16,481 bases of DNA from Pseudomonadota bacterium (GCA_023424585.1 JAFADT010000765.1:1-16481); one strand, 5' to 3'; positions 1 to 7,400 are shown, counted from the first letter of the stretch. Notes: generated by a model from the letters alone, not told the origin. Numbers and translations are program-made.

Positions 1-114
1 CCCGCGGTCCTCGCCTCGCGGGTCGCTGCTCACGCCGATGCCGCCGTGCTTCCGGGCCGTCGGCGGAGCATCGGTCAGGCCCTCCGACGGGGCGTCGGTG
101 CGCGTCCCCGTCAT
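1..114 (-). other. Partial small reading frame with a third copy of the tail motif, cut by the left edge
   Basis: Read on the minus strand, positions 54 to 1 encode RKHGGIGVSSDPRGEDRG. This closely matches the C-terminal tail RKNGGIDVTSDPP of the two small proteins at 218-595 and 736-1089. At DNA level about 33 of 36 bases over 19-54 match the corresponding block in those genes. An in-frame ATG lies at 112-114, which would give a 38-residue visible N-terminal part with no clear ribosome site. The residues before the tail (TDAPSEGLTDAPPTA) do not resemble the β-rich body of the paralogs. It could be a short gene running off the edge that reuses the tail, or a decayed or recombined third copy. 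The similarity is seen directly; the coding status is uncertain. Confidence 0.4.
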
Positions 115-165
115 GGGGGCCCTGGGCCCGCGCTGGGGTGCGACGCCCGGACCGTGAGCGCCGTG

Positions 166-202
166 GCCCCGGACGCGTCAAGGGCCTGTCACGGTCCGGG
201 GC
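166..202 (-). terminator. Hairpin just downstream of the first small gene
   Basis: A perfect 9-bp inverted repeat, GCCCCGGAC at 166-174 and GTCCGGGGC at 194-202, encloses a 19-nt loop. It begins 16 bp past the stop codon of the minus-strand gene 218-595, where a terminator would be expected. No run of T follows on the minus strand, so it could instead be an mRNA 3'-end stabiliser or another structured element. A related but imperfect hairpin sits at the same place after the second paralog. Confidence 0.45.
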
Positions 203-213
203 TGGCGTGTCCG
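169..213 (-). repeat. Conserved 3' flank, copy 1 (pairs with 686-731)
   Basis: About 39 of 46 aligned positions match 686-731. The shared blocks are CCGGACGCGTCAA, GTCACGG, CCGGG, GCTG and CGTGTCCG. The element lies directly after the stop codon of the small gene at 218-595, as its partner does after the stop at 736. The duplication therefore included noncoding sequence, or this stretch is under its own constraint. Confidence 0.6.
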
Positions 214-217
214 TCGG

Positions 218-595
218 TTAGAGGGGGTCCTTCGGCGGGTCGCTGGTCACGTCGATGCCGCCGTTCTTCCGGTCCAGCTCCAGCGGGCCGGCCTTGGCCC
301 CGCTCCGGTCGCCGGACCCGTCGTCAATGGTCACGTCGAACGAGTAGACCCGCTTCAGCGCCGTCGTCGAGACGGTCAGCGGGGAGGTCGCCAGCGCGTG
401 GCTCCCCCCGAGCTGGTACGGGTACGGGTTCGCGGTGGAGACGGTGAGGCAGTTCCCGTCGGGGAACGTGACGGTGGCGGTGTAGGAGGAGGGGTAGCTG
501 CCCATCGAGAAGACGACCGTGTCGCCGTGCTTCACTTCCGGGCCGGGGCTGTAGCTGATGGGATCCGTGGAGAGGTCAACTGTGATGGTGGCCAT
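218..595 (-). CDS. Small β-rich protein of unknown function, paralog 1
   Basis: This encodes 125 residues starting MATITVDLSTDP. I do not recognise the family. There is no signal peptide or membrane segment, so it is probably cytoplasmic. The composition (many T, S, V and alternating hydrophobic residues) suggests a small β-sandwich. The core is VKHGDTVVFSMGS, then TATVTFPDGNCL with a single Cys, then ATSPLTVS, RVYSFDV and an invariant tail DRKNGGIDVTSDPPK. The neighbouring gene 736-1089 is a clear paralog, sharing more than half its residues. I chose the ATG at 593-595 over longer frames because alignment with the paralog begins there and a σ54-type promoter lies just upstream at 611-626. 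That leaves a leader of only about 5 nt with no proper Shine-Dalgarno site. Expression is likely driven by the σ54 activator encoded at 1124-2767. Confidence 0.75.
   Translation of the reverse strand: MATITVDLSTDPISYSPGPEVKHGDTVVFSMGSYPSSYTATVTFPDGNCLTVSTANPYPYQLGGSHALATSPLTVSTTALKRVYSFDVTIDDGSGDRSGAKAGPLELDRKNGGIDVTSDPPKDPL
228..275 (-). repeat. 48-bp block identical to 749-796
   Basis: This stretch encodes the tail (RKNGGIDVTSDPPK and flanks) of paralog 1 and is identical base for base to 749-796 in paralog 2, while the rest of the two genes has diverged widely. A third, slightly different copy lies at about 19-54. Identity at synonymous positions suggests recent gene conversion or a constraint on the DNA or RNA itself. 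Confidence 0.75.
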
Positions 596-610
596 AGGTC
601 CGCATAGCAT

Positions 611-626
611 TGCAGCCCTTGTACCA
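611..626 (-). promoter_or_regulatory. σ54 (-24/-12) promoter of the gene at 218-595
   Basis: The minus strand reads TGGTACAAGGGCTGCA. Compared with the σ54 consensus TGGCACG-N4-TTGCA, it has the invariant GG and GC dinucleotides with the required 10-nt spacing between them. The predicted transcription start is near 600, about 5 nt before the ATG. A 12-bp palindrome (AACAT-TC-ATGTT, 626-637) abuts the -24 side. The same element at the same distance precedes the paralog, and an enhancer-binding protein gene lies next door, which strengthens the call. Confidence 0.7.
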
Positions 627-682
627 ACATTCATGTTTTGAATACGTGCTCGGATGTTTCACGGCCGGGGCCGCGGCCGTGC

Positions 683-731
683 GCTCCGGACGCGTCAATG
701 GCACGTCACGGCCCGGGAGCTGACGTGTCCG
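683..731 (-). repeat. Conserved 3' flank, copy 2, with imperfect hairpin
   Basis: Positions 686-731 match 169-213 closely. Within it, GCTCCGG (683-689) and CCGGGAGC (713-720) form an imperfect stem with one bulged base, placed like the perfect hairpin after paralog 1. It lies directly after the stop codon of the gene at 736-1089 and may act as a weak terminator between the two small genes, which would fit each having its own promoter. Confidence 0.5.
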
Positions 732-735
732 GCGC

Positions 736-1089
736 CTACCGGCGGAGCTCCTTCGGCGGGTCGCTGGTCACGTCGATGCCGCCGTTCTTCCGGTCCCACT
801 CGTGGCCCTTGCGGGCCTGGGACTCCTGCCCGTTGTTGAAGTCCACGTCGAACTCATAGACCCGCCGCTCCGCCGTCAGGGAGACGGTCAGGGGCGAGGT
901 CGCCATCGTGGCCCCTCCCAGCGTGTACGGGCCGGACGTGGTGAGGCAGGTGCCATGAGGGAACGTCACGGTGGCGGTGGCGTTGAGCGCGCTGCCCAAC
1001 GTGAAGACGACCGTGTCGCCGTGCTTCACATCCGGGCTGGGGGTGTAGGTGACGGGGGTCGTGGAGACGTCAATGGTGATGTTGGCCAT
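736..1089 (-). CDS. Small β-rich protein of unknown function, paralog 2
   Basis: This encodes 117 residues starting MANITIDVSTTP. It is the closest relative of the protein at 218-595: shared segments are VKHGDTVVF, ATVTFP, a lone Cys in CLT, LGG, ATSPLTVS, RVYEFDV and the tail DRKNGGIDVTSDPPK. It is 8 residues shorter because of small deletions in the mid-loops. No secretion signal or metal-binding pattern is visible. The Gly-Asp-Thr-Val strand is reminiscent of cupredoxin-like or Ig-like folds, but copper ligands are absent and I make no functional claim. The ATG at 1087-1089 is supported by alignment with the paralog and by the σ54-type promoter at 1105-1120. The gene directly follows the σ54 activator gene (stop at 1124) with the promoter filling the gap. 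Confidence 0.75.
   Translation of the reverse strand: MANITIDVSTTPVTYTPSPDVKHGDTVVFTLGSALNATATVTFPHGTCLTTSGPYTLGGATMATSPLTVSLTAERRVYEFDVDFNNGQESQARKGHEWDRKNGGIDVTSDPPKELRR
749..796 (-). repeat. 48-bp block identical to 228-275
   Basis: This is the tail-coding segment of paralog 2, identical to the segment in paralog 1. It ends within 14 bp of the stop codon. The identity stops sharply on both sides. Confidence 0.75.
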
Positions 1090-1104
1090 GATGCCCGTCG
1101 CTAC

Positions 1105-1120
1105 TGCAGACGTCGTACCA
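1105..1120 (-). promoter_or_regulatory. σ54 (-24/-12) promoter of the gene at 736-1089
   Basis: The minus strand reads TGGTACGACGTCTGCA, with the -24 GG and -12 GC correctly spaced and six of the seven TGGCACG positions matched. The predicted start is near 1094, 5 nt before the ATG, the same geometry as at 611-626. The element starts 3 bp after the stop codon of the σ54 activator gene. A perfect palindrome CCAGCT-TC-AGCTGG (1118-1131) overlaps its -24 edge and the activator's stop codon. Confidence 0.72.
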
Positions 1121-1123
1121 GCT

Positions 1124-2767
1124 TCAGCTGGCTTCCAATCCCAGCTCACGCACGCGGCGCTGGAGCGCGCGGCGCGAGACCTCCAGCTTCTGCACCATGC
1201 GGTCCAGGTCGCCCTCGCACTCGTGGAAGCAGCGGGTGATCTCCTCCGGGCTCAGGTCGCGCGCGGTGCGCAGGAGCGAGCTCTTGTCGATGAGCACGTA
1301 CACGGAGGAGCGCGGGATGCCCAGCCAGTCCGCCGTGGCCTTCAGGTCCCACGCGCAGGCGCGCAGGCCCTCCAGCACCTCCTGCTCGCTCACCTCGGAC
1401 GGCTTGCGCCGCGCGGGGGCGCGGACCGCCGACGGCGCGGGCGTGTCCTCCGCGGCGGAGGAGGGCGCCCTCGCGCTCAGCGGCTGTCCGGGGATGGGGA
1501 GCGCGTCGGCGTCCAGCGACTGCTCCAGCCGCGCATCCACGCGCAGCCCGGGCAGGCCCCGGCTCCCGATGACGAGCTGCCTCGCGACGTTGCGCAGCTG
1601 GCGCACGTTGCCGGGCCACGCGGAGCGGGCCAGCCGCGCGGCGAGCGAGGCGGGCAGCCACGGCTCCGCGCGCGCGTCAGAGGAGGTCAGCCGCCCGGCC
1701 TCGCCCGTGGACTCCAGCTCCTGGCGCGCGAAGTGGAGGAACAGCGGCGCGATGTCCTCTCGGCGCTCGCGCAGGGGCGGCACGGTGATTTCAAAGCCCG
1801 CCAGCCGGTGCAGCAGCGGGGCCTTGAAGTGGCCGTCGCGGATGCGCGCCTCCAGGTCCGCGTCCGTGGCGGTGACGAGCCGCACGTCCACGCGAACCGG
1901 CGTCTGCCCACCCACGGGGTAGACCTCCTGCGTCTCCAGCACGCGCAGGAGCGCGGCCTGGACCTCCGGAGGCGCCTCCGCGACCTCGTCCAGGAAGAGC
2001 GTGCCGCCGTGGGCGGCGCGGAAGAAGCCCTCCCGGTCGCGCGCGGCGCCGGTGAACGCGCCCCGCAACGCGCCGAACAGCTCCGCGGCGATGAGGTCCT
2101 TCGACAGGGCCCCCAGGTTGACGCTGACGAAGGGCCCCTCGCGGCGGGGGCTCTGCGCATGGAGCGCGCGGGCCACCAGCTCCTTGCCCGTGCCCGTCTC
2201 GCCCCGCACCAGCACGGGCACCTGGAGGTCGGCCACGCGCAGCACGTCCTCGCGCACGCGGACGATGGCCTCGCTGGTGCCCACCATGCCCAGCGCCGCC
2301 CAGTCCCCCTGGGCGCAGGCACCGCGCACCGTGGCCTGATGCAGCAGCAGCGCCACGCGTCCGGCGAGCACCAGCGGCACGCCCGCCACCAGCGCCTCCG
2401 CGGGGAACTCGCGCCCGCCGCGCACCGGCTCGTTGCCCACCCACACCGGCGTCCCGCCCTCCGGCACCAGCAGCCGCACGCTCCCGTCCGTCCCCGCCTC
2501 GAAGCGCACCGGCGTGCGGCTGAGGAACGGGTCGCCCAGGGGCAGCGCCAGCACCGCGCCCGGGCGGCTGAAGTCCGGCGCGTTGCGCGACAGCGCCACC
2601 GCGCGCTCTCCGGAGAGCAGCCCGTCCAGCAGCAGCCGCTCTCCGATGCGCTGGGGCTGGGCATGGCCAATGAGCGTCAGCGCCGGCATCAGCTGGGCGG
2701 CCTGAGAGGGCGTGCCCTGCGAGCGGACGGCGGTCGTGGAGAAATCCGTGGGGTTCTTGGGCGGCAT
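1124..2767 (-). CDS. σ54-dependent enhancer-binding protein with FHA-like N-terminus
   Basis: This 547-residue transcription activator would remodel σ54-RNA polymerase using ATP. Residues about 30-145 look like a degenerate FHA (phosphothreonine-binding) domain: DPFLSRTPVRFE at 79-90, then VWVGNEPV and LVAGVPLVLAG. The usual His after the Ser-Arg is Pro here. The AAA+ core is complete: Walker A GETGTGKE (189-196), the σ54-contact loop GAFTGA (236-241), Walker B GGTLFLDE (254-261), the arginine-finger region up to HRL (320-322), and WPGNVRQLRN (384-393). After a Pro/Ala-rich linker (about 425-457) come two Fis-like helix-turn-helix segments (about 460-497 and 506-544). The ATG is preceded by GGAGAG. 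The gene lies immediately upstream of two genes with σ54 promoters, so these are its likely targets. An FHA-type sensor points to Ser/Thr-kinase input, but the altered His makes phosphopeptide binding uncertain. Confidence 0.92.
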   Translation of the reverse strand: MPPKNPTDFSTTAVRSQGTPSQAAQLMPALTLIGHAQPQRIGERLLLDGLLSGERAVALSRNAPDFSRPGAVLALPLGDPFLSRTPVRFEAGTDGSVRLLVPEGGTPVWVGNEPVRGGREFPAEALVAGVPLVLAGRVALLLHQATVRGACAQGDWAALGMVGTSEAIVRVREDVLRVADLQVPVLVRGETGTGKELVARALHAQSPRREGPFVSVNLGALSKDLIAAELFGALRGAFTGAARDREGFFRAAHGGTLFLDEVAEAPPEVQAALLRVLETQEVYPVGGQTPVRVDVRLVTATDADLEARIRDGHFKAPLLHRLAGFEITVPPLRERREDIAPLFLHFARQELESTGEAGRLTSSDARAEPWLPASLAARLARSAWPGNVRQLRNVARQLVIGSRGLPGLRVDARLEQSLDADALPIPGQPLSARAPSSAAEDTPAPSAVRAPARRKPSEVSEQEVLEGLRACAWDLKATADWLGIPRSSVYVLIDKSSLLRTARDLSPEEITRCFHECEGDLDRMVQKLEVSRRALQRRVRELGLEAS

Positions 2768-2990
2768 GGAGCTCTCCGGGAGCCTACAACGGGCTGGCTG
2801 CCTCCGGGCCTGGCAGGCGGGCGCTCCTCTCTACTCCCCTTGGTACCCCCCCGGAAACCGGCCCCACGGCCGCCCGCATGGGGGACGTGGGCCATGGGAC
2901 CTGGAGCCGCGTCCGCGCCCCGGCTCCGTGAATAGTGTTGAGGGGCGTGCCGTGTGGATCTTCGAGAGAGAGAGAAAGAGCGGGACCTCC
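2768..2990. promoter_or_regulatory. Divergent intergenic region between the σ54 activator and HAD genes
   Basis: This 223-bp spacer must carry promoters for both the minus-strand activator and the plus-strand HAD gene. I could not identify a convincing -35/-10 or σ54 element. It contains a purine run (2964-2980, mostly GA repeats) just before the HAD ribosome site. No gene is evident inside it. Confidence 0.4.
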
Positions 2991-3704
2991 ATGTCTTCAT
3001 CGACCTCGAACCTCACCACCTTCGGCGCCGTCCTCTTCGACCTGGATGGCGTCGTCATCGACACGACCGAGCTGCACTACCGCGTCTGGGACGAGTTCGC
3101 GCGCGAGCGGGGCTACGTGCCCACGCGGGAGCAGCTGCTCGCCACCAACGGCCGGCGGGCCGGGGAGACGCTGCGCGCGTGGTTCGGCGCGGAGCTGGAC
3201 GACGAGCAGGTGGCCGCGCTCACGGACGACCGGGAGCGGGCCTTCCACCGGCTGCTCGACCACGAGCCGGTGTCCGCCGTCCCCGGCGTGGGCGCCTACC
3301 TGATGGCCCTGAAGCATGCGGGCGTGCCCTGGGCCCTGGGCACGAGCGCCCTGGCGCGGAACGCGGAGCGGGCCCTGGAGCGCGTGGGGCTGGAGCACCT
3401 GTTCCCCGTGCGGGTGACGTCCACGGACGTGACGCGCGGCAAGCCGGATCCCGAGGTGTACCTCAAGGCCGCCGCCGCGCTGGGCGTCTCTGCGCGCGTC
3501 TGCGTGGTGTTCGAGGACGCGGTGGCGGGCCTGAGGGCCGCGCGGGCGGCGGGCGCGGCGTGTGTCGCCGTCGCCACGTCGTTCCCGCGCGACGTGCTGC
3601 TGCGCGAGCGGCCGGACTGGCTGGTGAAGGACTTCCGGGACCTGCCCCGTGCGCTGCGCCCCGGAGGCCACGGCCTCACGGCGCCGACGGCACCTCCCCC
3701 GTGA
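2991..3704 (+). CDS. HAD-superfamily hydrolase (phosphatase or β-phosphoglucomutase-like)
   Basis: This 237-residue cytosolic enzyme belongs to HAD subfamily I. All four signature motifs are present: FDLDGV with nucleophile D17 and acid/base D19, GTSA (117-120), K151 in RGKPDPEVY, and FEDAVAG with E175 and D176. A helical cap (about 25-95) separates motif I from the rest. The pattern is that of β-phosphoglucomutase and small phosphosugar phosphatases; the substrate cannot be told from sequence. The ATG at 2991 is chosen because the family core starts within about ten residues and GGGA lies 5 nt upstream; the open frame extends further 5' without homology. The C-terminus ends in a Pro/Ala-rich tail whose coding overlaps the last 29 bp of the convergent lipoprotein gene. 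Confidence 0.88.
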   Translation: MSSSTSNLTTFGAVLFDLDGVVIDTTELHYRVWDEFARERGYVPTREQLLATNGRRAGETLRAWFGAELDDEQVAALTDDRERAFHRLLDHEPVSAVPGVGAYLMALKHAGVPWALGTSALARNAERALERVGLEHLFPVRVTSTDVTRGKPDPEVYLKAAAALGVSARVCVVFEDAVAGLRAARAAGAACVAVATSFPRDVLLRERPDWLVKDFRDLPRALRPGGHGLTAPTAPPP

Positions 3705-4443
3705 GCACGCAGATGAGCGCGTCCGGGTCGCACTTCACGGGGAACAGCGGGTTGATGCCGGAGCCGCGCAGCCGGCCCGCGTCGTAGTCCGCGTACGGGT
3801 CGCACAGCGCGTCGTCCGGCAGCTTCGTCGCGCTGTTCTGGCACTTCACCACCGGCCAGATGCCCTTCACGGTGTACTCGGCGGTGCAGCCGTTCTCCGA
3901 GTAGACGAGGTCCGCGGTGAACTGCGTGCCCGGGATCTCCGGCGTGTTGTAGATGCGCAGGTTGCTCCACGCGTAGCCGAAGTCCTGCGCCGCCAGCGCG
4001 CCGCCGTCGGGGGCGGCGGACGCGGGCACCTCCAGCCGCGTGGGCGTGAGCTCCGGCACCGAGCAGAAGTGGTCCGCCCCCGGCGTCGCGGAGGCGAAGG
4101 GGCCCACCGCCGTGGCGGACGCCTGGGAGTCCGCCGTCAGCCGGGACGCGAAGTCCTCCAGCAGCTTGCCCAGCCGCGCGCTGCGCACGCCCACGGTGTC
4201 GGGCGCGGCCGGGTCCTGGCTGAAGAACTTCTGGAGGCCCAGCGGCTCCGGCTTGAGCCGCGCGCAGACGCGGTCCGGGTTCTGCCCGGCCTTGAGCTGG
4301 TACGTCGCGGCGAACGAGCCGGTGGAGCCGTCCGACACGGCGCGCGCCACCACGCACTCGGCCTCCGGCGCGCTGCCGCACGCGCCCACGGCGACGACCG
4401 CGGCCGCCACCCCTGCGCTCACTGCCATCCAACGAAGCTTCAT
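3676..4443 (-). CDS. Cysteine-rich outer-membrane lipoprotein, partner of the TonB-dependent receptor
   Basis: This encodes 255 residues beginning MKLRWMAVSAGVAAAVVAVG, followed by lipobox Cys22 in VGAC-GS. It is therefore a predicted lipoprotein whose mature part lies outside the cytoplasm. The Gly at +2 gives no inner-membrane retention signal. Apart from the lipobox there are eight cysteines (30, 60, 127, 186, 201, 214, 238, 245), an even number consistent with disulfides. I do not recognise the domain. The start at 4441-4443 has GAGGA 8 nt upstream; an in-frame ATG 15 bp earlier is less well supported. The receptor gene ends 26 bp upstream, so the two are probably cotranscribed, and the lipoprotein may assist the receptor in ligand capture (inference from arrangement only). 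Its 3' end overlaps the convergent HAD gene. Confidence 0.82.
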   Translation of the reverse strand: MKLRWMAVSAGVAAAVVAVGACGSAPEAECVVARAVSDGSTGSFAATYQLKAGQNPDRVCARLKPEPLGLQKFFSQDPAAPDTVGVRSARLGKLLEDFASRLTADSQASATAVGPFASATPGADHFCSVPELTPTRLEVPASAAPDGGALAAQDFGYAWSNLRIYNTPEIPGTQFTADLVYSENGCTAEYTVKGIWPVVKCQNSATKLPDDALCDPYADYDAGRLRGSGINPLFPVKCDPDALICVLTGEVPSAP

Positions 4444-4469
4444 CGCGTAGGTCCTCATGGGCGTCTGGC

Positions 4470-7400
4470 CTAGAAGCTGAGCTTCGCGCCCAGGCGGATG
4501 GAGCGCGGCGCCTGGTAGGCGGTGGGCCGCTTGAAGTTGGGGTTGATGTCCGCCTCGCCGATGGGCGCGTTCGTGGAGGTGGAGATGACCTTGCAATGGG
4601 GGTTGCCCTCGGTGAGGCAGGCGGTGAGGTCGTCCGGCTTGCCGCCCTGCTCGATGGCGTACACGCGGGTGGTGGTGAAGGTCTGGTCCACGTCCGTGTA
4701 CTGCTGGAAGTTGAAGAGGTTGAACACGTCCAGGGACACCGTGAGGACGTAGTCCCCCGTCAGCCGCTGGTTGAGGCCCAGGTGCCCGTCCACGCCGTGC
4801 ACCCAGGGCAGCCGGCCCGCGCTGCCGCGCGGCAGGATGAACGTCTCCGAGCCGCTGCGGCGCGGGTGCGCGCCCAGGTAGTTGAGCGGCGTGCCGGAGC
4901 GCGCCCGGTAGTTGCCGCCCACGTTGATGCTGGTGCGCTGGCCCAGCACCAGCTCCTTCGCGGCGAACACCTTGAACGCGTGCGCGCGGTCCCCGGGCAG
5001 CGGGCCGTCGCGGTTGACGGTGAGGGACACCAGGTCGAAGTCGCGGGTGAGGTTGGGGGACAGCTGGCCGGTGTCCGCGCGGAACAGGCCGGAGTAGTTC
5101 CCGCGCAGGCTGGACCAGGTGTAGCTGGCCTGCGCCAGCCACCCGTTGGTGAAGGCGCGCTGGAAGTAGAGGTTGACCGCGTCGTACCTGCGCTTCGCCA
5201 GCGGGAAGTCCGTGGAGTAGCCCTTGCCCGGGTTGCCCAGGAAGAAGGTGCTGCCGTCGTCGCGGCTCATGTCCTCGATGACGTCGTTGAGCGCGCGCCG
5301 GGTGTAGGTCGCGCCCAGGCGGCTCGCGGTGAAGAGCTCGTACTCACCGCCCACCACGTACTCGTCCGCGGACTGGGCGCGAATCTGGGGGTCCACCGGC
5401 ACGCGGTCGCCGCCCTGCGCGTCCCAGAGCTGGTTGGGGCTCTCGCGGTTGCCAATGGGCTGGCGGTTGCCGTCCAGGGTGCAGTCCACCAGCAGCGACC
5501 CCTCATGCGACGGGTTGCACGGCGGGGTGTCGTAGGTGGCGGACAAGAGCTGCTGCTGCGGGAAGGACAGGTCCGCCATGTCCAGGGGGACGTTCTCGTA
5601 GAAGCGCGCGTAGTTGGCGAAGAGCTTGGCGCGGCCGCTCTGCGTCGGGTCGTAGATGACGCCCAGGCGCGGGGACCACTGGTTGGGCAGGTGCAGGCCC
5701 ACCTCGCCGTCCAGGCCGTAGATGGTCTGCACGTCGTAGCGCAGGCCCACGTTGACGGTGACCTTGTCCACGACGGACCAGCTGTCCTGGAGGAAGCCGC
5801 CCACGGTGGTGGACGTGGAGGTGCCCTCCTTGTTGGGCAGGAACACCGGCTGGTCCGGGCCCTCCAGGTAGCCGTACTGGTTGAGGCTGAAGAAGCAGTC
5901 GCCGCCGGTGCACTCCTGCCAGGGCGTGAGGCCGGTGCGCGCGCGGTTGTTGTAGAAGCTCATCCGCTCGATGTCCGCGCCGGCCTTGAGGATGTGGTGG
6001 CCCAGGGCCTCCAGCAGGTACGTGCCCATCACCTTGCCCTGCACGCGGTCCAGCCGCTGGATGCTGATGGTGCCGGGGCCGCCCGTGGAGTAGGCCGCCA
6101 CGGGGCAGCGCAGCCGCTGCTCCTCGGGCGTGGTGCCGCAGGCGTCCGCGTCCGGGAGCGGCTCGAACTCGTTGATGGTGTGGTAGCCCGGGTTGCGGGT
6201 GCGCCGCCACGCGATGTTGGGCTTCGCGGACAGGCCCTCGCCGGAGCCCAGGCCGGAGCCGTCCGACGGGAGGATGGAGTCCGCCTGGTGGTGCCAGCCG
6301 AGCGTCGCGTCCACGAGCAGCTTCTTGTCGAAGAAGGACGACGCCTGCTTCGCCACGATGTCCAGCGCGCTGTTGCTGCGCCGGGTGGCGATGGATTCAT
6401 ACGCGCCCTGCACGTAGCTGGTGCACGACAGGCTGGTGCACACCTCCGGCTCGCCGTCGTCGCTGAAGGAGTACTTGCCGCTGCCGCCGGAGGAGCGCGG
6501 CGTGCCGAACACGGACACGGACAGGCTGTGGTCCGGGTTGAAGTTGTAGGTGAGCTTGCCCAGGTACTGCACGCTGCGCTCGTCCGCGAAGCGGCGGGTG
6601 CTGCTGCCCTCGATGGGCGACACCTGGGAGAAGCCGGTGGTGGGGTCCTTGCGGCGCGCGCCCACGGCGGAGCAGCCGTTCGCGGGGTCCACCTCCGCGC
6701 ACAGCTCGTAGCTGCTCAGCTGGCGGTCCACCTGGATGCGATTGAAGGACGGCGCGACGCCCACGTAGAACCAGAGCTTGTCCTTGAGGATGGGGCCGCC
6801 CAGGTCGAAGCCGAAGTCGCCCAGGTTGTAGGCGCTGCCCTGGGCGGAGATGACGCTGCCCTCGCGGAGGATCTCCTTGCCGGACGTCTGGAACGCGCCC
6901 GGCGCGTAGTTGGCGAACACGGAGCCGTGGAGCTCATTGGAGCCGGACTTGGTGACGACGTTGAGCACGCCGCCGGTGGAGCGGCCGTACTCCGGCATGT
7001 AGCCGCCGGTGATGACGTTGACCTCCTTGACGAACTCCACGGACAGGGGCGTGCCCAGGGTGCCCACGCCGGGGTCGTTCACGGACAGACCGTCCACGAC
7101 GTACTGGCTCTCGGGGGAGGAGCTGCCGCTGATGCTCACGCCGTAGCGGTCCTCGGTGGCGCCGGGGGCCAGCTCGGCCAGGCCCTCGAAGGAGCGGGAC
7201 GCGGAGCCCTTGGTGCCGGGGCGGATGACGGCGATGTTGCGGATGAACTCCTGGTCCACGGTGACGCCGGCGGCGCTGGAGCCCACGTCCAGGGTGGGCG
7301 GCGAGCCGACGACCTCCACGTCGGAGCTCAGGGAGTCCGGCGCCAGCTCCGCGTTGAAGCGGATGGTCCGGTCGATGCGCAGCAGGATGCCGTCGCGGGC

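Noticed and set aside
218..1089. Small paralogs as copper-binding cupredoxins
   Set aside because: The GDTVVF strand resembles the fold, but no conserved His-Cys-His-Met ligand set or export signal is present.
2798..2816. Inverted repeat CTGCC-N9-GGCAG between the divergent activator and HAD genes
   Set aside because: The stem is only 5 bp in very GC-rich sequence, so it is expected by chance, and no matching copy occurs at the σ54 promoters.
1049..2935. Long plus-strand open frame opposite the σ54 activator
   Set aside because: It has Arg/Ala/Gln-biased content with no domain; the opposite strand encodes an intact AAA+ protein.
2964..2980. GA-repeat tract before the HAD gene as a phase-variation site
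   Set aside because: It is short, imperfect and upstream of the start codon; it more likely serves as a purine-rich leader near the ribosome site.
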